NCBI GenBank assembly: GCA_937889225.1 | Contig: CALAST010000097.1 | Coordinates: 1 to 8,479, forward strand | DNA length: 8,479 bases | Origin: an uncultured Lachnobacterium sp. | GTDB taxonomy: Bacteria; Bacillota; Clostridia; Lachnospirales; Lachnospiraceae | Direction: 5' to 3' | Shown: piece after piece, positions 1-6,464 of the stretch | Layout: each line of letters opens with the position of its first letter | Position numbering within the stretch: the first letter of the stretch is position 1 | Notes under the pieces: model-generated | The model's input: only the letters and a program-made list of their open reading frames with translations | The model's database searches: none | Told to the model about the DNA's origin: nothing | Translations under genes and position numbers: made by a program

Positions 1-2
1 GG

Positions 3-146
3 TTATTCGGTTATGAGCAAGTAGCGATAGCGGATTGCGAATATCCGCTTGACAAGGAAAGACTCCAGAGGAATATTTTACAAAATGATTGGCCAACGAA
101 TTTTTCTGCTGTCAGCCGTAGGAAACTATTAAAGTACTGTATCTAA
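3..146 (+). other. Open frame at the left edge, possible 3' end of an unidentified gene
   Basis: One frame stays open from the window edge to a TAA at 144-146, giving 47 residues that end in SRRKLLKYCI. The stop lies just upstream of the next gene's promoter, where an upstream gene could end. Against this, the frame runs straight through the 40-bp repeat at 11-50, whose other copy lies outside any gene, and 47 open codons can occur by chance. A second reading ends a gene at the TAG at 22-24, inside the repeat. I recognise no family in either peptide. Confidence 0.22.
11..50 (+). repeat. 40-bp dispersed repeat, copy 1
   Basis: Positions 11-50 match 3200-3239 in 39 of 40 bases, same orientation; the one difference is T28 against A3217. 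The 3' half folds into a hairpin with arms AGCGGAT (29-35) and ATCCGCT (43-49) and a 7-nt loop. The T28 difference shortens this stem to 7 bp, against 9 bp in copy 2. No T-run follows, so copy 1 is a poor terminator. It looks like a genome-interspersed intergenic repeat. No transposase or target duplication is visible. Confidence 0.85.
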
Positions 147-187
147 GTTTATTCCAGAGTGGTTTGAGAACATACGCAATTTTGCTC

Positions 188-216
188 TTAACAAAATAGA
201 ATAGAAGTGTTAAAAT
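188..216 (+). promoter_or_regulatory. Vegetative promoter of the M16C peptidase gene
   Basis: A -35 TTAACA (188-193) and a -10 TAAAAT (211-216) are separated by 17 bp. Each differs from consensus at one base, and TGT at 208-210 gives an extended -10. Transcription should begin near 223. The ATG at 215 therefore overlaps the -10 box and cannot be the translation start. Confidence 0.8.
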
Positions 217-256
217 GGTAACACTATGGTTAGATTTTATAGTTGGAGGAATAAGA

Positions 257-3190
257 ATGAGTTTTTTTGAATTAGACACTTACGAGCTGCTAAAAGAGCA
301 GACGTTACATGATATTCATGCACAAGGGTACATTCTTCGTCATAAAAAAAGTGGGGCAAGATTGGCTTTGATTTCAAATGATGATGATAATAAGGTATTT
401 TATATCGGATTTAAAACACCACCGGAAGATGAAACAGGTGTACCGCATATTATTGAGCATACCGTGCTTTGCGGTTCGGAGAAATATCCGGTAAAGGACC
501 CTTTTGTAGAATTGGTAAAAGGTTCTTTGAATACTTTTTTAAATGCGATGACTTATCCTGATAAAACGATTTATCCAATCGCAAGCTATAATGAAAAAGA
601 TTTTAAAAATTTAATGGACGTATATATGGATGCTGTGCTTCATCCAAATATTTTAAAATATCAGGAAATTTTTAAGCAGGAAGGCTGGCATTATGAGTTA
701 GAAGAAAAAGAGGCACCAATTACCATTAATGGTGTTGTTTATAATGAAATGAAAGGTGCATATTCTTCACCGGAAGAACTATTGCAAAGTGAGATTTATC
801 GTTCTCTTTTCCCAAACAATACGTATAGTAAGGATTCGGGTGGCAATCCAAATCATATTCCGGAATTGACCTATGAGTATTATATTGATTTTTATAAAAA
901 ATATTACCATCCGTCTAATTCTTATATCTATCTCTACGGAGATTTTGATATAAAGGAACGTTTGGAATGGTTGGATAAGGAATACCTATGTAACTATGAC
1001 GTAAGTGAAGTGGATTCTGAAATTGCATATGAAAATCCATTTGAAGAAATGAAACATGTGACAGCAAAATATCCAATTGGCTCAGAAGAAACAGAAGAAG
1101 ATAATACGTATTTTGCATACAATAAAGTGATTGAAACGGTATTGGATAAAACTTTATATCAGGCATTCGATATTTTAGACTATGCGTTGGTAAGTGCACC
1201 GGGTGCACCAATAAGACAGGCATTGATTGATGCAGGAATTGGACAAGATGTATATGGTTCTTATGAAAGCAGCATTTATCAGCCTGTGTTTAGCATTTTA
1301 GCAAAAAATGCGAATACAGAAGATAAAGAACGTTTTGTAACCATTATTGAAGATACGCTTCGCAAGATTGTAAAAGAAGGTGTCAATAAAAATGCATTGT
1401 TGGCAGCTATTAACAGTTCAGAGTTTAAGTTCCGTGAGGCAGATTATGGACAGTTTTCCAAAGGGCTTTTATATGGTATCCAATGTTTAGACAGTTGGCT
1501 GTTTGATGACATGGAACCATTTATGCATTTAGAATGTTTGGATACATTTGCATTTTTGAAAGCACAGATTGGAACAGGTTATTTTGAAAATCTGATTCAG
1601 AAATATTTATTAGACAACCAACATGGTTCTGTTATTATGGTAGAACCGGAAAAAGGTCTCAATAAAAAGCAGGAAGAAGAACTCGAAGAAAGACTTGCAG
1701 CTTATAAAGCAATGCTTTCCGAAGAAGATTTAGAACAGCTGATTGCAGAAACAGCATATTTGAAAGAATATCAGGAAACACCATCTCCGGAAGAAGATTT
1801 AGCAAAAATTCCAATGCTTGAACGTAAGGATATGCGAAAAGAGGCAATGCCATTTACAAATATAGAAGAAATGATTGTACAAACTCCGGTAGTGCGTCAT
1901 GATGTATTTTCGAATGGCATTGATTATGTGACATTTATGTTTGATGCAAAGGATATTCCGATAGAAGATGTGCCATATCTTGGATTGTTACGGAATGTGC
2001 TGGGCTTTGTAGATACAGCCTCTTACAGCTATGCAGAATTGGCAAACACCATCAATATTTACACAGGTGGAATCAGCGGAGGATTAAGCGTATATCCAAG
2101 CATCAAAAAGAAAGATGCATATAAAGTAGTTTACGAAATTCGTATTAAGGTATTAGAAAGTAATTTACATCAAGCCCTTTCGATTGTAAAGGAAATTTTA
2201 TCTTCCTCAAAATTAGAAGATACCAAACGTCTTGGAGAATTGATTGCTCAGGTAAAATCACGTTTGCAGACATCATTGAGCAGTTCAGGACATATCGTAT
2301 CCTCTATGAGAAGTATGGCATATTTCTCCAAATATGCATATTATCAGGATGCAAGTCATGGAATTATGTATTATGATGCGATTTGCGAAATGGATACACA
2401 AATAAAAGAAGACCCTTCCATAATTGTGGAAAAATTACGTTTGCTGATAGAGCGTATTTTTGTGCAGAGCAGAATGTTGGTAAGTTTTACCGCAAACACA
2501 GAATGTTACCAAAATGCAGTACCGGAATTAGAGCAATTTATTAGAAGCATTCCAATTGGAGAAGTTGCAAAAACCGAAAGCACATTTACACCGGAACAGA
2601 AAAATGAAGGCTTTACCGATGCATCTGCCATTCAGTATGTATGCCGTTCCGGAAATTTTGTAGAGAAAGGATTTTCTTATACCGGAGCACTTAGAATCTT
2701 AAAAATGATTTTAGGTTATGATTATATGTGGATTCACATTCGTGTAAAAGGGGGTGCGTATGGATGTATGTGTTCGTTTCTTCGCACAGGAGAAAGTTAT
2801 TTTGTTTCTTATCGTGACCCAAATCTTGGAAAAACGAATGAAGTATATGAAAAGATACCGGAATATTTAAGAAACTTCCATGCAGATGAGCGTGATATGA
2901 CAAAATATATCATAGGAACATTTGGAAGTTTAGATACACCATTATATCCGGAAGCAAAAGGAAGTCGTTCCATGACTGCGTATTTAGAAGATATTACATT
3001 AGAAGATGTGCAGAAAGAACGTGACGAGATTTTAAACGCTCAAGCAGAAGATATTCGTGCATTAGCAGATGTTATTGAAGCCGTGTTAGAAGATGGACAT
3101 TTCTGCGTTATTGGCAATGAAAATGCAATTCGCAAGGAAGAACATCTCTTTATGAATATTCGAAATTTAAATGCAGAAGCTACGAAGTAG
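257..3190 (+). CDS. M16C zinc metallopeptidase, PreP/Cym1/falcilysin-like
   Basis: This 977-residue protein is an insulinase-family peptidase of the presequence-protease type, a clamshell of four related domains that degrades short unfolded peptides. The inverted zinc motif HIIEH is at residues 64-68 (H64 and H68 as ligands, E67 catalytic). The third ligand is probably E164 in NEMKGA, 100 residues after H64, the spacing I recall for plant PreP. The C-terminal half carries the substrate-contacting Arg/Tyr pair in RVKGGAYG (R829, Y835). The length fits the M16C subfamily. No signal peptide or membrane segment is seen, so it is probably cytoplasmic. ATG 257 is chosen because GGAGGA (245-250) lies 6 nt upstream and the in-frame ATG 215 sits in the -10 box. 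The natural substrate is unknown. It has its own promoter and appears monocistronic. Confidence 0.95.
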   Translation: MSFFELDTYELLKEQTLHDIHAQGYILRHKKSGARLALISNDDDNKVFYIGFKTPPEDETGVPHIIEHTVLCGSEKYPVKDPFVELVKGSLNTFLNAMTYPDKTIYPIASYNEKDFKNLMDVYMDAVLHPNILKYQEIFKQEGWHYELEEKEAPITINGVVYNEMKGAYSSPEELLQSEIYRSLFPNNTYSKDSGGNPNHIPELTYEYYIDFYKKYYHPSNSYIYLYGDFDIKERLEWLDKEYLCNYDVSEVDSEIAYENPFEEMKHVTAKYPIGSEETEEDNTYFAYNKVIETVLDKTLYQAFDILDYALVSAPGAPIRQALIDAGIGQDVYGSYESSIYQPVFSILAKNANTEDKERFVTIIEDTLRKIVKEGVNKNALLAAINSSEFKFREADYGQFSKGLLYGIQCLDSWLFDDMEPFMHLECLDTFAFLKAQIGTGYFENLIQKYLLDNQHGSVIMVEPEKGLNKKQEEELEERLAAYKAMLSEEDLEQLIAETAYLKEYQETPSPEEDLAKIPMLERKDMRKEAMPFTNIEEMIVQTPVVRHDVFSNGIDYVTFMFDAKDIPIEDVPYLGLLRNVLGFVDTASYSYAELANTINIYTGGISGGLSVYPSIKKKDAYKVVYEIRIKVLESNLHQALSIVKEILSSSKLEDTKRLGELIAQVKSRLQTSLSSSGHIVSSMRSMAYFSKYAYYQDASHGIMYYDAICEMDTQIKEDPSIIVEKLRLLIERIFVQSRMLVSFTANTECYQNAVPELEQFIRSIPIGEVAKTESTFTPEQKNEGFTDASAIQYVCRSGNFVEKGFSYTGALRILKMILGYDYMWIHIRVKGGAYGCMCSFLRTGESYFVSYRDPNLGKTNEVYEKIPEYLRNFHADERDMTKYIIGTFGSLDTPLYPEAKGSRSMTAYLEDITLEDVQKERDEILNAQAEDIRALADVIEAVLEDGHFCVIGNENAIRKEEHLFMNIRNLNAEATK

Positions 3191-3202
3191 CTTGTGCATT
3201 TA
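3168..3202 (+). other. Hairpin spanning the stop codon of the peptidase gene
   Basis: Arms TAAATGCA (3168-3175) and TGCATTTA (3195-3202) enclose a second perfect pair, AAGCTAC (3177-3183) and GTAGCTT (3187-3193). One G-G mismatch (3176/3194) separates the pairs and the loop is GAA. The stem of 15 pairs contains the TAG stop at 3188-3190. It is not followed by a U-tract, so alone it is not a classical terminator. It abuts the second repeat hairpin, and together they may terminate transcription or protect the mRNA end. Confidence 0.75.
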
Positions 3203-3239
3203 TGAGCAAGTAGCGAAAGCGGATTGCGAATATCCGCTT
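3200..3239 (+). repeat. 40-bp dispersed repeat, copy 2
   Basis: This is the second copy of the element at 11-50, direct orientation, starting 10 bp after the peptidase stop codon. The two copies bracket the peptidase gene and its promoter, 3189 bp apart. The outer part contains AAGTAGCG, which resembles part of the preceding stop-codon hairpin. The inner part forms the hairpin described in the next entry. Confidence 0.85.
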
Positions 3240-3243
3240 TATT
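3216..3243 (+). terminator. Possible intrinsic terminator of the peptidase gene
   Basis: Arms AAAGCGGAT (3216-3224) and ATCCGCTTT (3232-3240) pair perfectly over 9 bp around the loop TGCGAAT. The stem runs into a short T-rich tail (3238-3243). The tail is weak, which makes termination uncertain. The position 26 bp after a stop codon, between the peptidase gene and the era promoter, supports the role. Confidence 0.5.
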
Positions 3244-3251
3244 GCTATAAT
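3224..3251 (+). promoter_or_regulatory. Probable promoter of the era-yqzL-recO operon
   Basis: A perfect TATAAT (3246-3251) is preceded by TGC (3243-3245), giving a full extended -10. A -35-like TTGCGA (3224-3229) lies 16 bp upstream, inside the loop region of the repeat hairpin. Transcription would start near 3258, giving a leader of about 170 nt. No other -10/-35 pair of comparable quality was found between 3252 and 3430. Confidence 0.6.
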
Positions 3252-3322
3252 ACCCCACAAAATAGAAAAAATAGGGTATAGAATAGGATTTTTGATTAAA
3301 AATACTTACATTTTGAACATGA

Positions 3323-3364
3323 AATGGGGTATTTTGCATGGAATTTGGCATTATATACCCCATT
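3323..3364 (+). promoter_or_regulatory. Inverted repeat in the era leader
   Basis: AATGGGGTAT (3323-3332) is perfectly complementary to ATACCCCATT (3355-3364) across a 22-nt spacer. Shorter copies of the core also occur upstream: ATACCC at 3250-3255, touching the -10 box, and GGGTAT at 3274-3279. It may be a leader RNA hairpin or part of a protein-binding array. No U-tract follows, so a terminator is unlikely. Confidence 0.5.
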
Positions 3365-3430
3365 ATAAAAATGTATGTGATAACTATAGAAAGCATTAGA
3401 ATTTTTTAGAAAGGAAAAAGAAAACAAAAT

Positions 3431-4330
3431 ATGAACAATTTTAAATCCGGATTTGTAACGATTATCGGAAGACCAAATGTAGGAAAATCGACACTTATGA
3501 ATAAGTTAATTGGTCAAAAGATTGCAATTACATCCAATAAGCCGCAGACAACAAGAAACCGCATTCAGACTGTGTATACGGATATGGAAAAAGGTCAGAT
3601 TATTTTTCTTGATACACCGGGTATTCACAAGGCAAAAAATAAATTGGGTGAATACATGGTAAATGTGGCAGAACGTACTTTAAATGAAGTTGATGTAGTG
3701 CTCTGGCTGGTAGAGCCAACGAATTATATCGGTGCAGGTGAACAGCATATTATTGAGCAGTTGAAAAAATCAACAACACCTGTTATTTTAATTATCAATA
3801 AAATTGATATGGTAGAAAAAGAAAAGGTATTTGAATATATTGACACTTATCGTAAAGTGTATGATTTTGCAGAAATTATTCCAACATCTGCACTTCGTGG
3901 AACGAATATGGATGATATTATTGACAGTATTTTTAAATACCTGCCATATGGACCGCAGTTTTATGATGAAGATACGGTTACAGACCAGCCGGAACGTGCC
4001 ATTTGTGCGGAAATTATCCGTGAAAAAGCACTTCATGCCTTAGATGAAGAGATTCCACATGGAATTGCAGTAGGGATTGACCAGATGAAATATCGGAAGG
4101 GTATTGCGGATATTGATGCTACAATTGTGTGTGAAAGAGATTCTCATAAAGGTATTATCATTGGAAAACAGGGTTCTATGTTAAAGAAAATCGGCACAAA
4201 TGCCAGATACGAAATGGAACGTCTGTTAGGAATTAAAGTCAACTTAAAATTATGGGTAAAAGTTAAGAAAGACTGGAGAGACAGCGACTTTTTAATTAAA
4301 AACTTCGGATATTTTGATGAAGAAAAATAA
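3431..4330 (+). CDS. era: GTPase Era, ribosome assembly factor
   Basis: This 299-residue protein has the normal Era length and architecture. The N-terminal Ras-like GTPase domain shows G1 GRPNVGKS (13-20), a threonine-rich G2 (QTTRNR), G3 DTPG (61-64), G4 NKID (123-126) and a G5-like TSA. The C-terminal KH domain has the RNA-binding GxxG loop at 245-248 (GKQG) and the usual aromatic, charged tail. Era binds the 3' end of 16S rRNA and couples GTP hydrolysis to 30S maturation. The nearest Shine-Dalgarno-like sequence, AAAGGA (3410-3415), lies 15 nt from the ATG. That spacing is long and may mean modest translation, but no alternative in-frame start is nearby. It is followed by the YqzL-like gene and recO, a common Firmicutes arrangement. 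Confidence 0.98.
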   Translation: MNNFKSGFVTIIGRPNVGKSTLMNKLIGQKIAITSNKPQTTRNRIQTVYTDMEKGQIIFLDTPGIHKAKNKLGEYMVNVAERTLNEVDVVLWLVEPTNYIGAGEQHIIEQLKKSTTPVILIINKIDMVEKEKVFEYIDTYRKVYDFAEIIPTSALRGTNMDDIIDSIFKYLPYGPQFYDEDTVTDQPERAICAEIIREKALHALDEEIPHGIAVGIDQMKYRKGIADIDATIVCERDSHKGIIIGKQGSMLKKIGTNARYEMERLLGIKVNLKLWVKVKKDWRDSDFLIKNFGYFDEEK

Positions 4331-4403
4331 GTTTCCATAATTTTTCGGGCATAACATAGAACTTCATTGCAAATCCTAACATCATAAAGTGGAGGCAAAT
4401 GCA

Positions 4404-4580
4404 ATGGAGAAAACATGGAATGACTTCTGGATGACAGGAAAAGTAGAAGATTATTTGTCCTATAAAAATAGTGCACAGGATGAAAGTAAGGACAAATATT
4501 CCCAAGAAACAAAGAAAGAACAAAAGGATCAAAACATTCATGGGACAGTCGGTGGTGCTTACAGGGATGGTGCTAGGTAG
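4404..4580 (+). CDS. YqzL-like small protein between era and recO
   Basis: This 58-residue protein begins MEKTWNDFWMTGKVEDYLSY, which fits my recollection of the YqzL-like pattern: Trp, aromatic pair, TG, acidic residue, YL-Y-K. Bacillus YqzL also lies between era and recO. The family function is unknown to me. The conserved part covers about residues 1-22. The rest is a lysine- and glutamate-rich hydrophilic tail that looks disordered. ATG 4404 is chosen over GTG 4389 because GGAGG (4391-4395) sits 8 nt upstream of it and overlaps the GTG. The last 41 nt overlap the start of recO in another frame, which suggests translational coupling. Confidence 0.8.
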   Translation: MEKTWNDFWMTGKVEDYLSYKNSAQDESKDKYSQETKKEQKDQNIHGTVGGAYRDGAR

Positions 4581-5283
4581 CATGCCTATATCTGATTATG
4601 ACAAGAGAATAACGATTCTGACAAAAGAAAGAGGAAAAATTACCGCTTTTGCAAGAGGTTCAAGACGACCAAACAGCCAGCTTTTAGCGGCAACGAATCC
4701 TTTTTCTTTTGGTGAGTTCGAGCTTTTCGAAGGGAAAAGTTCGTATAATGTAGTGAAGGCAAATATACATAATTATTTTCGGGAATTGACTTCAGATATA
4801 GAAGCGGCATATCTGGGCTTTTATTTTTTGGAGTTTGCAGAGTATTTTTGTCAGGAAAATAATGACGAGACAGAAATGTTGAAACTGTTATATCAGTCTT
4901 TCCGTGCGTTGGAAAGTCAGAAATTTTCCAATGAGCTGATAAGAGCTATATTTGAGCTGAAAACTATGACAATAAATGGCGAAGCTCCAAATGTATTCTC
5001 TTGCGTGCAATGTAAAACAAAAGAAGACTTGCAACATTTTTCCGTGAAAAGAAGTGGGATTTTTTGTTCCAAATGCGGCAGACAGAAAGATAGTATGTGC
5101 ATCAATGAGTCAACAAGGTATGCCATGCAGTATGTAATTTCTTCTCCGGTTAGCAAATTGTTTACATTTCAACTATCCGAACCGGTACTTTTGGAATTTC
5201 AAGGGATTGTCAGAGATTATTTGCATTATCATATCAATCATGAGTTTAAGTCAGTAAAGATATTAGAGACGTTAATGATATAG
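4540..5283 (+). CDS. recO: DNA repair protein RecO
   Basis: This 247-residue protein is a RecO recombination mediator, which with RecR loads RecA onto SSB-coated single strands in the RecFOR pathway. The N-terminal OB fold shows the typical run GMVLGSMPISDYDKRI, then TKERGKITAFARGSRRPNS. A helical domain follows, with a four-cysteine zinc site: C155 and C158 (CVQC), C176 and C179 (CSKC). The frame is open further upstream, but ATG 4540 places the first OB strand (QSVVLTGMVL) at the N-terminus as in the family. AAAGGA (4523-4528) lies 11 nt before it. The longer product would add a lysine- and arginine-rich stretch that is simply the other frame of the YqzL-like gene. No clear terminator follows; the T7 run at 5321-5327 lacks a convincing stem. 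Confidence 0.95.
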   Translation: MGQSVVLTGMVLGSMPISDYDKRITILTKERGKITAFARGSRRPNSQLLAATNPFSFGEFELFEGKSSYNVVKANIHNYFRELTSDIEAAYLGFYFLEFAEYFCQENNDETEMLKLLYQSFRALESQKFSNELIRAIFELKTMTINGEAPNVFSCVQCKTKEDLQHFSVKRSGIFCSKCGRQKDSMCINESTRYAMQYVISSPVSKLFTFQLSEPVLLEFQGIVRDYLHYHINHEFKSVKILETLMI

Positions 5284-5381
5284 TTTTAGGTGTTATAGAT
5301 AGTGATAGTATTAAGTGCTGTTTTTTTGGATTTTTAATCTTAATTATTGCATATTTAATTTAATGAAACGACAGAATACGG

Positions 5382-5410
5382 TTGAAATACGAAAATGAAA
5401 AGTGTATAAT
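5382..5410 (+). promoter_or_regulatory. Vegetative promoter of the lipoprotein gene
   Basis: TTGAAA (5382-5387) and TATAAT (5405-5410) are separated by exactly 17 bp, a near-perfect sigma-A promoter. Transcription would begin near 5417, leaving a leader of about 26 nt. The gene is thus expressed independently of recO. Confidence 0.85.
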
Positions 5411-5442
5411 AGCTAAGATTATTATTAGTTTTGGAGGAAGAT

Positions 5443-6288
5443 ATGGAACATACTACGAAAAAACGAAACTTCAAAAGCAAACGGAAAAAAAAGAAAGTAT
5501 TTCCGATAATTCCGGTTGCTGCATCCGGTCTGGTAGCTATCCTTGCATGTGCATTTTTACTGGTAAGCTGTGGTTCGAATTATGATGCAGAAACAAGCAC
5601 CGTATTTGTGCAGGAAGATGGTAAGATAGTTACAGTAGATTTAGAAGAATTTGATGAGAGTACATATAGCGAAAAGGAATTAAAAAGCTATGTAGAAGAA
5701 CGCATTACTTTATATAATGAAGAAAATGCAAATAGCGTGAAAAAGAAAAAATTAGCTGTAAAAGACAACATTGCGACTTTAGTTTTGGAATTTGCAAACC
5801 AAACGGCATATGAAGACTTTTATGGAATTGAATTTTTTGCAGGCACGGTTGCAGAAGCTGTAGAAGAAGGATATGCATTTGATGTAGAATTTGCAAAACT
5901 CTCAGATGGAAAAGCCATTTCTTGTGAAGCAGAAGAAATTTTAAATGCAGAAGAAGAATTAAAAGTAGTAGTTATTAAGTCAAATACTACGGTAGAAGTA
6001 GATGGCGAGATTTTGTATGTCTCTGCAGAAAATATCGCCGGAGTGGAAGCAAATAGCGTTTCCATTAAAGAAGGAAGCCATATTTCAAATTTGGAAATCT
6101 ATGGTGCTGAAAGTACCCAAGGGACAGAAAGTACCGAAGGCACAGAGTCTACAGAGGACGAAGGTTCTGTAGGAGAAGATGAACTTCTTATTACAACAGA
6201 AGAAGCAGAAATTACATTTGACTTTGGTGAAACGGAAAGTGCAACCAGCCAATTTAGTGAATTCTATACCTATATTATTTATAAATAA
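5443..6288 (+). CDS. Putative lipoprotein of unknown function
   Basis: I do not assign a function to this 281-residue protein. It opens with a very basic segment (residues 6-22), then a hydrophobic helix (about 23-41) ending in the lipobox LVSC. C43 is the predicted lipidated cysteine, so the protein should be anchored on the outer face of the membrane. The mature part is strongly acidic and mixes beta-like and helical stretches through about residue 220. A Glu/Ser/Thr/Gly tandem repeat follows (223-238), then an acidic tail ending FYTYIIYK. ATG 5443 is preferred over TTG 5431 because GGAGGA (5433-5438) precedes it. Codons are mostly A/T-ending, unlike glyS. Chromosomal neighbours give no functional hint. 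Transport, sensing and envelope roles are all possible. Confidence 0.85.
   Translation: MEHTTKKRNFKSKRKKKKVFPIIPVAASGLVAILACAFLLVSCGSNYDAETSTVFVQEDGKIVTVDLEEFDESTYSEKELKSYVEERITLYNEENANSVKKKKLAVKDNIATLVLEFANQTAYEDFYGIEFFAGTVAEAVEEGYAFDVEFAKLSDGKAISCEAEEILNAEEELKVVVIKSNTTVEVDGEILYVSAENIAGVEANSVSIKEGSHISNLEIYGAESTQGTESTEGTESTEDEGSVGEDELLITTEEAEITFDFGETESATSQFSEFYTYIIYK
6109..6156 (+). repeat. In-frame 18-bp tandem repeat in the lipoprotein gene
   Basis: Units start at 6109, 6127 and 6145 (the last is partial) and encode ESTQGT, ESTEGT, ESTE. The first two units differ at two bases. The third has diverged at synonymous positions (GAG TCT ACA), so the array looks old. It forms a low-complexity linker that could vary in length between strains. 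Confidence 0.8.
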
Positions 6289-6304
6289 TAGAAAACTTAG
6301 ATGA

Positions 6305-6350
6305 AGAAATAGTAGATGTTATTTCTGAAACTTTGACAAGTGAGAAATAA
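6305..6350 (+). promoter_or_regulatory. Competing AT-rich hairpins upstream of glyS
   Basis: Three segments alternate: AGAAATA (6305-6311), TTATTTCT (6319-6326) and AGAAATAA (6343-6350). The middle one can pair with either neighbour. The 2/3 pairing also encloses a small ACTT/AAGT stem (6329-6332 with 6337-6340). This resembles attenuator geometry, but the stems are weak and have no following U-tract. A TTGACA at 6333-6338 has no -10 box at a usable distance. No convincing promoter was found between 6289 and 6464. Confidence 0.3.
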
Positions 6351-6464
6351 TCTGTAGCTCAGGGTATGCAGTATTAGAAAATGAATCTATAAAATAATAT
6401 AAGTTATAGCAAATACATGAAAATATAAATAAATTTTTATTATAAAAAGAAAGAGGAAATTGTT

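Noticed and set aside
49..77. TTGACA (49-54) with AATATT (72-77) as a promoter in copy 1 context
   Set aside because: The -10 matches at only four of six bases, and a much better promoter lies at 188-216 for the same gene.
215..256. Start of the peptidase gene at the upstream ATG 215
   Set aside because: This ATG overlaps the -10 box TAAAAT and has no ribosome binding site. ATG 257 has GGAGGA 6 nt upstream and a normal N-terminus.
11..3239. CRISPR or transposon reading of the 40-bp repeats
   Set aside because: There are only two copies 3.2 kb apart, without regular spacers, cas genes, a transposase or visible target duplications. The intervening gene looks native.
3040..3396. 118-codon open frame on the minus strand over the peptidase gene end and era leader
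   Set aside because: More than a third is antisense to the certain peptidase gene, and the rest crosses the hairpins and the era promoter. No protein family is recognisable.
4471..4539. N-terminally extended RecO starting at ATG 4471
   Set aside because: The extension is lysine/arginine-rich sequence that merely reads the YqzL-like gene in another frame. The OB fold begins right after ATG 4540.
5301..5327. Intrinsic terminator of recO at the T7 run
   Set aside because: No stem of useful length could be found immediately before the T-run.
6351..6395. tRNA-like TAGCTCAG at 6355-6362, resembling a D-arm
   Set aside because: There is no matching acceptor stem, anticodon arm or GGTTCGA-type T-arm nearby. 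It is a chance match or an unprovable remnant.
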